From Turritopsis dohrnii (taxonomy: Eukaryota; Cnidaria; Hydrozoa; Anthoathecata; Oceaniidae): a stretch of 64,000 bases of DNA. Position numbers and translations under genes: made by a program. The stretch spans positions 186,001 to 250,000 of the forward strand of contig BQMF02000418.1 of NCBI GenBank assembly GCA_027922465.2, in the 5' to 3' direction. Below the pieces are notes generated by a model that saw only the letters and a list, made by a program, of their open reading frames with translations, had not been told where the DNA came from and made no database searches. This document shows positions 1 to 12,418 of this stretch, piece by piece (position 1 is the first letter of the stretch; each line of letters opens with the position of its first letter).

Positions 1-3000
1 GATCGTAAACATTGCCAGAAATTCAAGGACATGTCAAAAGAAGCACAGTGCCTATATGCAAGGATTTACCAGAGGAAAAAGCAATGGTTTCAATGTTCCA
101 AAATTGCCTATCCGAATATCTCGAATGACTTGGTTCCATATTTTACCGAGTTAATTAAAAATGGTAGCTGAACTTTTTTTGTTTACAAAATTTTGGCTTG
201 GTAAAGTTTAAGTTGTGTAATGTTGAAAGGGCATGCTTTATTTATTTGATGTTTTGATTCACCAGGGTTCCTGATTGATAAGCCTAGAGTCACTGAAGTC
301 AATGACGTAATATCGATGTTGGGTTTAAAAGAAATTCGCATGCTTGGGTCAGAGTTTCAACTGAGCACAAAAACAAACAGTCTTAGCAAAAAGGAGCTGG
401 TGTCTCTCTTAGAGAAGCACTGTGTCAAACAAAAGACATTGCTCTACTTTGCAACCAATAAACAAGAGGGAATGAAAGCTCGCTTACTAAAAAGGTGACG
501 AAACAATGCTTCCGTCCATGGAATTACATCAAAGCAATCTCCGCTACGCTTTGATGTTATAGTAATGTTTGTAAAATGAACAGTAAGGGTATCTTGGAAA
601 TGATAGTTTTTATTTGAATGTTATTAAGATCCAAGACAAAGAGGTGACCGCAGCGATGTCAATGGAAAGATCTATTTGAAAATTTATATCAACCCAATTC
701 TTCTTTTTCCTTATTTATTTCAGAATTTGAGAAGAGTTGTGAGAGTTCGGATTTTGGCAAATTTTGATATTTGATAAAACGTTAACTGTTTCTTTGGCAT
801 TAGAATAAGTTAAAAAAATCATAAGCATGGACGTGGTCAGCCTCACTAGCAAAGTCTTTTGAGTTTGAGCTTACGAAATGTTAAGGTCTGTAAGATTCTC
901 TTTGCAAAGTTGCTTTTGAAACACCAGTAAACTTTTTACTTGTTTTCTTGGACATATCGTTTTTTTTACCCACCTATATAGTTTTGTGTCGCATTTTGAA
1001 AACTATTAACGCCATTTTTTTATTTCTCAGAGCTTTATCTTACTTGGGAGAATGTGTGAAGATCAACGAGGACATCTGCTTTGTGTTCACTTGTATATTT
1101 ACCTACTTCACCATGACAACATCACATTATGAAGACATGCAGTACAACACTGGAAAAAATGTTTTGTAAGTTGTATTCATTAAAATTGCACCTTTTCGTG
1201 GAGTCAGATCAGAACTTATGACATTGGTGACGTCGTATTCTCGGCTCCAGATTTCAAATCTTACAGGCTGACCATGGTAATTGGCTGTACCCACAATACG
1301 AAATGAAAACCTCTTCACTGCTATTCAACAGTAGAGATGATCTGGTTGCTTACACCAATGCATGTGTTCTAGAAAGACAACTTGATGAACTCATGGAAAA
1401 GAAGCAGTACGAGGAAGCCGCAAAGTTGTATGGTGACACACACGAATATTTTTTAAACGTCATGAAACGACTAACAAGTGAAAAGTCTTTGGAGGTACGT
1501 AACTATTTGTTTGGCGTGTCAGCACTACTGTCATTTTAGTTTTGTGTGCCAGCAGTACTTGAGTAATAAATCATAACTGACACTATAACGAGTGAGTCAT
1601 ACCGTGAGATATTTTTTGTTAAAAATCGACGTTTTTTGAAAATTGACATGAAAGTTTTTTCTTTATACAGTCGACGCTCGTTATCTCGAATACTCGCTAT
1701 CTCGAACTCCGTTATCTCGAACTTTCACTATCTCCAGGGGCGGATCTAGGATTTTTTTCTACCAGGTCCGAATGTTCAAAATAAAATAGTGAATGCCTAA
1801 ACCTCGCCCCCCACCATGGTTGGGGGGCAAAGAAAATTTTCGAGTCTGAATCGCCTAAAAACGCTATTTCGTGCTATTTCGAGGGTAAAAAAACGAAGTG
1901 GAAATTTCAATTTCTCTTGAATAAAAACAAACTACAAATCGTAATAATATAGATGGTTCGATGTTGTTTTATTTTCATTTTCACATTTTCCTCTTTATGC
2001 AAATGAAGAAAGCAGAACATTAGATTTCTCCACCACCAAACCTATAAAAGGAAAAATATTTTCATAGAAATAATGAACAATGGCATGGAAAACAGCACTG
2101 TTTCTGCCAATATGAGGCGTCATGAGCACAACTAGGTTAATGCAATAGTGTAATTACCAGTTGTGGACAGCACAATATTAAGATTGATAAATATTAACAT
2201 CACATTGTCATTACACATAGCCACACTTAAATAAACAAGTCATATCCTCAGAGATGCTAATCATATTTGGCCTCTCACGTTTAAATGTCAGTTTTCAATA
2301 TTTTACATAAAATGAAAAGGAAAATCATGATCAATTCATACAGATGAACTCCAAAATGGGGTACACTGTTAGACAATGTAAATTTAATTCTCATTCTTCT
2401 ATTATCAAGTACAATTTGTTTCAATGTACAGTTTATGAATACACCATAACTAGTCTTTTACAGCCAGAATTAAGTTGATAGTTTGTAATAAGAATTAAAA
2501 AAAGCAAAATATCCAAGGAACCTTGCAAAAAATTTATGATGTGTAAATATGAGATCAATTTATATGATGCATATCCAATATGTATCTTAAGGCTAGGGTA
2601 ATGGTAAATCGATCTTCTGAACTTATAGCATTAAGGTTAGTAACTCAAATAAAGTTTATGCTCCATAACCGCTTTCACAGATACCTCCATTGAATGCTTA
2701 CTTATTTACCTGAGTTATTCTTAACAAAAATTAATAACTATATGGTTATGATTATGAAAGTTATCTGTGAACAACAAAATTTAACCTTCCAGAACAAACA
2801 ATACACAAGGGAGACAAAAAGGTACATCCAAGGATAGAGAATATTATATAAACTAAGAAAACAAATCAAACCATGCATATTAAAAATATCTGTTTTGGGA
2901 AAACTATTATAATTTTTTGGTTTGAAAGCATAACAGTCATGTCAGTTGAAGAAATAATAATAACCATATTTGGTTTGAAATATGAAAAAGAATAACTTCA

Positions 3001-6000
3001 AATTTTTCAGCAGAACTACTACAAACACTGGAACATGAAGGTAATTTAGCAGGATTACAAGTTTTTAATGTAATGAATGTTACCAGAAGCTTAAACGTTT
3101 TTTCTAACTAAGATCAAAAATTAATCTGATGATGACCTCTGGAAATATAATGAAATGAAATAAAATACCTTTTCGATCTCAGAAAAATTATTTAAACTTT
3201 ACCTAGCATTTTATTGTCGTATGCCTGAAACGATATGTTTACATGTTTCTTCATTGTCTACCTGAATTTTGAATTTTATCCCATTACACAAGTTTTTAGG
3301 GATACAAACACATATAACAAATAAAATTAAACAGAACAGGTTGTAATGTTTCCCCCCTAGTCTTAAGTGAAATACCATGAAGAATATACAGCAGTCTAAT
3401 TTTCCCAGTTGATGTAGTTTAAGTTCTTGGAGTGAAAAGACTCTCCCATAGACATCTGCAGGAAAGAGCAGAAGAGAGACAGTCAGGTACAACACCCTGT
3501 ATTATTTCAGTTAATATATTGAAGAAAGTCTCCAATCTAACAACATTAAACCAACCCAATATGAATACAACATGCCTAATAAACAGCTTTTTACATGCAA
3601 CAACTTTACATATAATATACATTCATGAAAAGTTATGATCGTTAACAGATAAAGAACAGTCAAGAACGGTTCGAAAACTTCTAAAAGAATCTCACCTCTT
3701 GTTGATGTTGTTGCTTTTCAGAAAAAGTTTACTCGAAACAGGATATGTAACGCATTGTGATGAAATAAGAAGTAACTCCAAGCACAATAAAATTCTCACA
3801 TCATCAAATAAATTGTCATCAACAAGAAAATCTGAAAAGTCAATTTACATCCTGTTGTATCCAAACTGAAATAATAAACAACCAGCCATCTTTAATTTTA
3901 GAAATGAAAAGAAACCACAAATTCCTTTATCAAAACAGATAAAAAAAATCAAATACATCATACATAAAATCAAATTATTCTATTCAAATTAAACAAATCC
4001 TTTACCTTAGCCATCAACCTCTGCTCAACTGGTAAAAATTTCGATGCACATTGTACATCAAAAAAAGACTTGTTTAAACTGGCAAAGTTCGCCAGATTTC
4101 CACAATCCTACATAATCAAAACATTGTGACTCATCTGTGCCGACAACTTTGTTATCAAATCTTCGTAAATCGCTTATATATAACAATCATTGCTATCAAA
4201 CGCAGCTTTCACCTTCCAAACCTACTTCGATTAAGAATTCACTGCACGAGGGAGGGCGATAAGCTTGACCTATTTGCAAAAACTATAGTCTGGAAGACAA
4301 AGCACCAATCGGTCCAAAAACACACGGTCAAAAGTCACTTATCCAAAACTACAAGTGAAATTTTAACCGAGGCTTGATAGGTCAATTGTTTAGCAATCTA
4401 TTGTTCTCAAGATTTTAAGCCAATGGAATGCGTTAAAATGCAGTGGCTTCGAAAACTCAAAGTGGGCAACATGGTCCTTAGCCTACTCGCTTATGTACGA
4501 TTTCCAAAGTTTAATTCAGCCGGAAAAATCGTTTATTGATCTGAGACTATCGAAAAATGAGTGATCAAAAAGTATGGACTGTGTTTCATGACGTATCACT
4601 TCTCAAGGCTAATTCCCGTGAAGATTTGATCGGCACGGCGCGTGCAACAGCTAAGAACTAAATTGGGCTCGTTTAAAATTTTTGATTTGATTTGATTTTA
4701 CCAGGTCGGTCGACCAATCTGACCACCCTTGGATCCGCCCCTGATCTCGAACCAATTATTTGGTCCCTTGAATTGTTTTTCACTCGTTATCTCGAACTTT
4801 TGTTCGAATCTTTGCAAAATATTCGAACGAAAAACATTCCATTTTAAAAGTTCGAACGAAAAACATTCCATTTTAAAAGTTCGGGATATAGAATGCTAAG
4901 AACAAGGTTTATTTTGGTATTGTCTTTCTGTCAATATGGCAGTAAAAAGAAAATTGGCTGTCAAAACATTAGCCGAAAAATGCCAAGCATTAAAAAACCT
5001 TGAAAAGGGCACCTCCATTAAAGAAGTCGCGGAAAAGTATGGCGTACCTAAGAACACTGTGTCTACTTGGCTTAAAAACAAAGAAAAACTTCTTGCTGCG
5101 TTGGAAATATCTTCAAACAAGCGAAAAAAAATAAGAGAAAGCAACTACACCGATGTAGATAATGTCGTATTTAAATGGTTTTTATCTCAACGAAGCAAGA
5201 GTATACCAATCGATACCAATTGATTTTGATTTTTTTTTCTCGATTTCAAAACTTTCACTATCTCGAACTTTCACATCACTTGCATCCGTTATCTCGAACA
5301 CTCGGTATCTCGAACATTCGCTATGTCGAACTTTTTCGTCGGTCCCGTGAGAGTTCGAGATAACGAGCGTCGACTGTATATCTCTTTAGCGAATGAACCA
5401 AATTTATTGTACAATGCATCAAAATTAAGCGGCTCTCTTTACATTAAATATAGGTGTAAGAAACCTTGTAGTTTTCGAGAAGTGTCTTTTCTAACACATG
5501 GACATTTTTGGTGCACCATGTGGCCTACTGGTACTGGTACAGCATACACACCGCAGTAGTATGTTAATATCTTAGCAACACTTGTAAGATCAACTTAAAT
5601 CATATAATGTTAATCATATGTGTTAGTACAGGTAATTTTCTACAAGATCATAGACAGTTCGGGTAGTTTTCTGTAATCTAATGTTCCGTTTCGAAATTTC
5701 GACATTAACAGAATGTCTGATAAGGCCATTTGCAGTTGAAAGTTCGTTCATGGTCACCCGCCGGATTCACGAATATTTTAACCCACTTTTTTTTTTTTAT
5801 CAAGCCAATCAATCAATAAATTCTGTTCGCATAAAAGTCGTTCTGAAAGCTCACCACGCGAACATTGCCTGCCACGATAACCATGATACCAAACTAACGG
5901 TTGCCGATATTTTCCAAATAATCAATAATAAGCAGATCCCGGATTCAGTTTTTACAGTTGTTGTGTGACTGTGAACGAACTTTCAACTGCAAATGACCTA

Positions 6001-9000
6001 AAAGAGCTTTCTCTGTATAAACACCATGTTAATGCCTTCTTCTTCTATCTTATGCTAGTCCTGTTTCTATGCATGTTATTGTTTGGCCAATTTCCTAACC
6101 CTTTCAGTAATGATCGTTTATACCTTCTTTTATATATAGTAAGAGCAATTAAGATCTTGTAAACTAGACCATACATGTTGACTAGGCCATAATGCGGTGT
6201 TTAAACAGAATCTCGGGAAAAGCCGATTAACTTCGTAACTAAAAATCTTGATATACTCTTTAGAAGTGTATTGGATCGAGAGTAAAACTTCAGTGACGTG
6301 TCCAAAATAAAAAACATCTTGATTTTGCAACTAGGATTCCTCGCTGTCTTGTTTGAAACCATCTCGTTAAAAAATGAATTATATAGGATTCTCTACATAT
6401 CTTCATGTCTCTTCAAGAATTGTGTTCAATATTGAGTGGACGTTGCACGAAGTATGAATTCAGACTCCATTTTTAGGCATACAGTAGCAAGCCATATTGG
6501 TTACGCTGTTTTTCGGAAGAGTGGATCGTCATTCGTTTATATATCAACTTTGTTGAGCTGCTTGAAAAGCAAAAGAGACATGCAGAAGCAGTTGTGTTGG
6601 TAGAACTTTTGCTGAGTCAGCAGGTCTTTTGTAAATCTTCGCGAGGAAAGTTATGGGAGCGTTCAGTGATCGATTATGAGAGACATGTCAAAGATGTTCA
6701 CAAGGTATGTTATTTCTAGTCCTGGCTGATTCCTGTTTTTTTTTTCTGTCTGCATAATTGAATTGAAACTAACTTTTGGGGTTTGTTTTGTACCCTAGCC
6801 ATAGAGGTGAAATATATTTTTTAAATATTTGATATGTTGAGAATTTATTGTTTAGTTTTTCTGTTATCTCTATGTTTGGCCCAATCACATTTCCAAAAAT
6901 CTTTCGAAAATCCGCCTGATGTAATTTTGGGCTTTAATATTGAAATATTTGATGTGATCCTGAGATTTAACGTTTTCCATAGTTTTTTTATTAACCGTTT
7001 AGTCGAAAGAGTGCCTTCATAAATCTCTCAATGACGAATTCGTTCGAACAGGGCATCGTTACTACTTGCAACAGAAACTGAAAAAATGTTCTGATGTGGA
7101 CAGCGCTTTATTGGAGAAATTGGAAGATATTCCTGATCCGATTCAAGTATATTTTATTTTATGATGAACATTATAATGAAGTTGTTGGAACAAAATCTTC
7201 TGTTTCGTTTTGTTTGGTGTTACAATCATCTATAATCAGTTTCAAAAAAATCTTTAATTTCGCGGTAAAAGCTTCCGCGTTTATTCGATCTTATTTTTCC
7301 AATGACATTAACTTTCGCGAAAATGACCCAAAAACATGAAAAACGCGAAAATTTCTGCCCGCGAAAGTACAGAACCTTTCTAGGTCATTGTACCTAACGC
7401 TCGTTTCTGTGATTGCCTTTTGCCTAATTTTTGTTTTTTATCCTCTAATTCCGTAGGAAACACTAAGTGCAGAGGTGTTCCTGAACACTTCCACAGTCAA
7501 CAGAACGGTATTTCGCTCTCCTTTACATCCAGAAACCTGTACATACGTTCACGTGGAAGAATATGTGATCGATTATTACAACTTGAAAGGATTTTCACAT
7601 GGTATCCATGGGGAAGTACTCACCATGACAACATTGTTCTTCCTTATCTTTTGGGATGAAGTGTTTATGTGTGTATCTGACGTGTTCTGCAGTAAATATC
7701 AAGTAGGTCGTCTACCAATGGCCTCCGTTCTTCCCCCCATCATCCATTCACTTATAGTTGTTCAATTATCATCCATTCATTCACACTCACTCAAAGTTTA
7801 TTATTATTGTGCGCGCGTCGTTTATAAATGTCTCCAAAACAACATTAAACTATGACTGGGTCAATTTCGTCACAAACACTACCTAGTTGTTTCGTGAAAT
7901 TTTACTTGAAGATCATTTTATCGGATCAGATTTAGGGTAGCGCGAATTCCAAAAAAAGTCTTATAACCACGGTCTAAGAACCACTGGTGGATCAAAAAAA
8001 AAATAAAAGGAAAGAGTGCTTGATACTTATCGACCCATTGCGTTTCTTGGGAAACCTTCCATCGTATATTCCTACCAATTTTTAAGTCTGTAAAATCTCT
8101 GAAAACCGGTTGAATCCGGTTTTATGCTGGATTTTAATGAAAAAAGAAACGAGGACTAAATTTTCTTTAGAACTCTCCGTTGGACATATATCGAGACGAC
8201 TTTTACACCAATCGGAAAATACCTTTGACCAAAAAACTACATTTTCTACAAAACGCTTCCGAAGAGGTATGATAAATTGACATTAACATAATTCAGTTAT
8301 CTCCCGAATACATCGTGTGCAACTTAAAATAATTGAAAGCTCCTCCAATATATATTTAACGGGTTTTCACGAACTGACGTTCTCACAGCTATTTACAGCA
8401 GTGATTAAAGTTATCTCAAATCAAGTGGTACTCCAGGATACAAAAATAAACATGCTAATGTGATTCCCTATGAACACCAATCTCGGCTATTTGATTACTC
8501 GAGCAACGACAGTAGAATGTATACATATTATTTGTTTCTAGGAATTACATTCGCTCGTGTCCTCCAACTGGAGCCTTCACCATGGCACAATATGTGTCTT
8601 GTGTAATTGGGAACTCTTCGAAGATGGAAAACATGCTGCCGTACGTAAAACCCTCCATGTATTAAAAGTCTGATTGGTCAGACAAACATATCGGAGAGCA
8701 TTGTTTTCACTCGTCAAAAACGTAACAAAGTAGAAGTCAAGAAATTAGGATTTCCGCTCTGTTGTGTCACAGAAAATGCGCATGTATTAAGTAATTAAGT
8801 TGCTGAAACGCTTGCGAGAATTTCTGATTTACCCTAAGGCAATAAGTACGCTACTAACCGGCCGCACCATCGTTGCATTCTAATATCTCATCTATTCAGG
8901 ACTTGTCAATTTGTATTCACCGTGATGTTTTGGTTGGCGTATGTGAATTATTTTGCAAGGACTTGCGTCACCGACGTGGTGGTTTTCCAGACTTGATTTT

Positions 9001-9624
9001 GTGGGATGTTGAAACCAAACGAACCAAGGTACCTGAGTTTTTTAGTGAACCTACGGCTAGTCTGTATTGTATTGCGTACTACGCAGATTCCATGACGTAT
9101 AATACAGAGAGGATATTGTATTTCCATAGCAACTCCTGATTTATTATTAAGGATCAGGGAGATACCGAATCACTGAATTGGAATTTTCTAACAGATATGC
9201 CTTAATGATGAACGACATCTTCGAGTGTTTGGTGTTATCTTGAATGTTTTCGCGTTTCTGTATTTGACTGCGTTTTCCCGCGTTTTCATACCTCCTCACA
9301 TTTTCGTCTTGTTTTTTCCCCTTTAGTTCATCGAAGTGAAAGGGCCTGGTGACAAATTGTCCGTGAAGCAAATCGTATGGTTAAGCATTCTGCAAAGTTT
9401 AGGAGCTGACGCTTATGCTTGCAACGTCAAAGGTAATCCTGCACTCTTCTTATGAGTCACGTGACTGCCAGTGAATTAAATCAAAACTATCAAATTACAA
9501 GGAGTGATTAAGTTATTATTTATTATTTCTGTTTGTTTATCATATGTGTTTGTTTATCATAGGTGTTGGTGGGAAACGAAAGTACGTTGAAAGTTCAGCT
9601 GTTAAAGCAAATAAAAAGAGATAG
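1..9624 (+). CDS. FAN1: FAN1, Fanconi-associated structure-specific nuclease, 3' part (12 exons)
   Basis: FAN1 is a nuclear PD-(D/E)XK nuclease that trims DNA flaps and interstrand crosslinks. I place exons at 1-163, 266-494, 1031-1165, 1251-1494, 6477-6704, 7003-7146, 7457-7702, 8171-8266, 8542-8640, 8900-9028, 9327-9432 and 9563-9624. All junctions are GT..AG, phases agree, and 626 residues precede TAG. The first exon matches the SAP/winged-helix region (ARIYQRKKQWF, then NGFLID across the junction), followed by helical TPR-like exons (LLSQQVFC, RTGHRYYLQ). The C-terminal VRR_NUC domain is complete: E434 in GIHGE, D559 in GGFPDL, E574 and K576 in FIEVKG, with the family's 15-residue D-to-E spacing, so it should be catalytically competent. 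The 5' third, including any UBZ finger, is outside the window. Intron 4 (1495-6476) is swollen by nested transposons. Identification is firm from family knowledge; exact exon edges are inferred from splice signals. Confidence 0.93.
1735..4743. mobile_element. 3.0-kb hAT-like element nested in the pogo remnant
   Basis: Termini CAGGGGCGGATCTAGG and, at the other end inverted, CAGGGGCGGATCCAAG. A 5-bp duplication ATCTC (1730-1734, 4744-4748) flanks it and interrupts the pogo word array. CAGGGG termini suggest the hAT superfamily, though 8 bp is the commoner hAT duplication. I see no transposase; the interior (about 1,950-4,650) is AT-rich with no convincing gene. Confidence 0.75.
4936..5223 (+). 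pseudogene. Truncated pogo transposase, CENP-B-type N-terminal domain
   Basis: The 95-residue frame begins MAVKRKLAVKTLAEKCQALK and continues with a psq/CENP-B N-terminal helix-turn-helix (KEVAEKYGVPKNTVSTWLKNK, residues about 28-48). It then shows the first residues of a second HTH (VVFKWFLSQR) before stopping. No DDE catalytic domain follows, so it could bind DNA but not catalyse transposition. It is oriented with the host element. Confidence 0.8.
5723..5999. mobile_element. Short inverted-repeat element in FAN1 intron 4
   Basis: Ends at 5723-5757 and 5965-5999 are near-perfect inverted copies, about 34 bp, around the core CATTTGCAGTTGAAAGTTCG. The 277-bp length and lack of coding potential fit a MITE. 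No target duplication is evident. Confidence 0.7.
7255..7370. repeat. CGCGAAA-word cluster in a FAN1 intron
   Basis: Several copies of TTTCGCG/CGCGAAA in both orientations lie between exons 6 and 7. The same word builds the long element at 24,213-28,782 and clusters at 29.6, 51.2 and 59.4 kb, so this is probably a short relative. Confidence 0.5.
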
Positions 9625-9715
9625 ACCGAAAGTGAGCACACACACTCACAATACGTATGTCATGTTTTTCATCAAACGGAGTGGTGTTTGAATCTATTCT
9701 GGTAAAAACTTTTTA

Positions 9716-10225
9716 CACGTTTCTTTTTTATAAGGAACCTTTGTGGTGGGGCTGAGGCTGAAGTTCCTTATTTTTTTTAAAGAGTTTGAGCCTCACAGTT
9801 CCTTAATTAGTTCCTTATTTTTTAAGCTATCTTTTTTTCCAAAAATTCTTTGTTTTTACACAGAAAATGTATAGACACTAATTTTTGAAATATAAAGTCA
9901 CATACACTGACAACACCACAGACTTTATCCGTAAAGCTGATATAGACGACATTGATTTAATTCTTTGCAACTGACCATTGATAATTTGCGTTGTACATAA
10001 TTTATAAACTTGCAAACTACTTCAGTTTGCAGCCTTTTTGGTATAGATTTTCTTGTGTTTTAGTTTTTATTAGTTTTATTGATATAAAAAAGAAAGTTCT
10101 TTAGTGTTTCTTATATTTGAACTCTCATTTCAGCCTGGTTAGTTCCTTAAGAATTCCTTATTTTTAGAGACTTTTTCAGCCTCAAGTTCCTTATAAAGGT
10201 GTTCCTTATATAAAAAAAAAACGTG
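9716..10225. mobile_element. TA-flanked CACGT element, word TAAGGAAC
   Basis: Starts CACGTTTCTTTTTTATAAGG and ends with the inverted form ending AAACGTG. TA lies immediately outside both ends (9714-9715, 10226-10227). Inside, TAAGGAAC or its complement GTTCCTTA recurs about ten times, commonly beside AGCCTCA/TGAGGCT. No coding potential. It begins about 90 bp after the FAN1 stop, so it may lie in the FAN1 3' UTR. Related elements are at 18,598 and 46,584. Confidence 0.75.
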
Positions 10226-11786
10226 TATACTGAGAAATCAAGTTCTGTCTTATTTGTTCTCACAATAAAGAGGCTTTTCTACGAAACATGTATCCAATTT
10301 TTTGCGCGTACTTTCGTGCTGTTCAGTTCCTCTCGTTTACCCCTTAGACTCTTTTTGAGGTTTGTTATGATACTTCGTATTACATGAGTATTAGATGACC
10401 CAGTTTAATAGGCTAGTTATAGTTTTCTTTGGCGTACCTCCAAGAGGTTGCTGCGTTTTGATATCGTTGCCTTAGTTACCATTCCATGCAGCAGATGAGG
10501 TTTGGGTTGTGCTTACTGAGGTGTAACAAATTTGAGAGAAACGTTCTCAGCATCATTTTTGCAATTCTAAAAGTGGCTTTCAAGTATTTCAAGGGAGGAC
10601 TAACAATGCTTCCCACTCAGTAATCGAAGAGAGAAAATATAGATGTCTGTAAGGACAAACGGTGGAAATCAAACATAGTTGTCAAGACAACATAATCGTC
10701 AAGACGCTGACCATGAAAGGTAAGCTTTCAGAGGTGAAAAGGATGCATTTTTGCAAGAGACATTTGCATGCAGCTTGATTTATCAGAAAGGGAAGAATGT
10801 TAGTCTAATATTTCTCGACAAGTCTAAGTTGAAATTCCCCTGTGTTTTTGTTTCTAAGAACGATGCATTGCAAACGGCAGGCCTCGTTAACCCAACACAG
10901 ATAAATACAGTTTTATCGCACACTAATTTATAATGAAAGCAAAAAAAGATGAGATGTTGCGAGTCCTCCTGTATAGATAAAAAACTGGACTCATTATACC
11001 ACTACTACTACTATCACTTTATTTCTAGTTGACAATTTACAAGTTACAAATATTTAAAAAATATTTACAATATTAAAGTACATCATAAAATGTTTAAAAG
11101 ACAATATATAAAAGCTTATGTAGCCATTCTGAAAAAATGCTAATTAAAGTCAACTTCCTGTAGTTTGTAAACAAGTTCTGATAAAAGTAAAATATCCGAA
11201 AGTAACCGATAAAATTAAATAAATTATGAAAATGAGTAATATCCAAACGTTATAGGAAACCAATATTCTGTATGTAGGTTTTGCACAAGCGACAAGGACA
11301 AGCGTCAGGAGTCCATTTTTTTATGTTATTTTTAAAAGACTGTAGTGAATCTAGTTGTTTGATAGGTAGTGGTACAGATTTATGATGACTGGAATTTTCA
11401 GATCAACATTCGCAGTGATTTTTCAACGAATTTGCCTACTTAGAAAATGCATTGAAACGATCAGAACTGGATAGATGTAGACATGTAAAGTATAAATTGA
11501 AAAACATTGTTATAACACTACATTCGACTGTACTAACAAACTGTCATCGTTATGGCGTATAAAGTTATCGTTAGAGCGTATAAAGTTTACAAACAAAAAA
11601 GTTAACAAATGGTTAAATAAAAGAGTGCACGCAAGGGATGAAGGGATCGTGTGGAATATTTCGCCTAGTGTAAACTTAGCTTAACGTTGCTAGTTATGCT
11701 GTAATGATGCTTGCTGTAGGAAAAAATATAGATATGAATACGGTACCTCGAATCATATTTTTCGTTAGAATTTCAAACACATAATT
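10226..11786. other. Gene-free spacer between FAN1 and the next reading frame
   Basis: AT-rich sequence with an AATAAA at about 10,264 that could serve FAN1, and a (CTA)-rich stretch near 11,000. I find no exon chain, RNA gene or inverted-repeat element that I can defend. A 60-codon frame at 10,751-10,933 shows no recognisable motif. Confidence 0.5.
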
Positions 11787-12377
11787 ATGTATGTTCCTGA
11801 TGTTTCTTTTAAAGGTCTGGTCTGCGTTTTATCGTTTTTGTTGTCGTCCATACTTGGCGATGTAAATACTGTTCAAGTGCCATTGCTAACCGCGAAAATA
11901 AAACGTTCGACGAGTAGAGAAAAGGTTCGACAACTGCAGATAATGTTACAAAGCCTTGCGAAAACTTATGTGAAGGAGGAGCCTACTGTTGATCCTGTAA
12001 AACGTGATGCGCATGTGCAACCCATGGAGAATGAAGATTTTCTTAATTTCCATGCAGTAATCGACAAAAAGCAGCCTATCGCGTTAGATAAATTAATCAG
12101 AAAAAGTCAAAATTCCAACAACGAGATCGATACTAGGTCAGTCTTCCGACGAACAAACTATTCACCTTGCCATAGAAAAAAACGGGGTGTGAGCGACCAC
12201 ATTGACAAAAGAAATGTCCACACACCTGTGGGTGAAGGGCTTCTGCCAGCTTACAGTATATACGACGAACTGTGTGAGGACGCACAGCCAGTGGAAGTGG
12301 TGAAAGTGAAGAAACTTGTTGTTGAAGATGGCGTCATAAGAGATCAAAACATTATCGAGAAAGCCATGTTACCATGA
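11787..12377 (+). CDS. Putative secreted precursor protein with dibasic cleavage sites
   Basis: A 196-residue frame not recognised as a known family. After MYVPDVSFK comes a hydrophobic stretch (GLVCVLSFLLSSILG, residues 10-24) resembling a signal peptide. The rest is polar with KR sites at about residues 38 and 72, and a strong furin-type RKKR at about residue 130 followed by IDKR. Only three cysteines are present. The layout of signal, propeptide, RKKR and C-terminal segment resembles a growth-factor or peptide-hormone precursor. The tail around LCEDAQPVEVVKVKK vaguely recalls the opening of a PDGF/VEGF domain, but its later cysteines are absent, so this would need a further exon. TTTCTTTTAAAG at 11,803-11,814 looks like a splice acceptor, so the true start may lie in an upstream exon. 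The stop codon falls in a tandem duplication. Confidence 0.45.
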   Translation: MYVPDVSFKGLVCVLSFLLSSILGDVNTVQVPLLTAKIKRSTSREKVRQLQIMLQSLAKTYVKEEPTVDPVKRDAHVQPMENEDFLNFHAVIDKKQPIALDKLIRKSQNSNNEIDTRSVFRRTNYSPCHRKKRGVSDHIDKRNVHTPVGEGLLPAYSIYDELCEDAQPVEVVKVKKLVVEDGVIRDQNIIEKAMLP

Positions 12378-12418
12378 TGCTTTGCGATTTAATTACCATG
12401 ATGCTGTGCGATTTAATT
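12371..12418. repeat. 24-bp tandem duplication spanning a stop codon
   Basis: Two copies of ACCATGATGCTKTGCGATTT+AATT abut, differing at one base. The TGA of the preceding reading frame lies in the first copy. Confidence 0.9.

Larger units (their letters stand above)
1668..5376 (+). mobile_element. pogo/Tigger-type DNA transposon remnant in FAN1 intron 4
   Basis: Both ends carry the inverted repeat CAGTCGACGCTCGTTATCTC, flanked by TA (1666-1667 and 5377-5378), as expected for Tc1/mariner-pogo insertion. Subtracting the nested 3-kb element leaves about 0.7 kb, so this is an internally deleted copy. Both subterminal regions contain many copies of the word TATCTCGAAC, probably transposase-binding arrays (inference). 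It encodes only the N-terminal DNA-binding part of a transposase. Confidence 0.85.

Noticed and set aside
7420..7659. Alternative frame over FAN1 exon 7
   Set aside because: It is out of phase with the exon that encodes the conserved GIHGE motif.
11787..12377. PDGF/VEGF-family identification
   Set aside because: The cysteine-knot half is absent and the resemblance covers only about 15 residues; kept as a possibility, not as the call.
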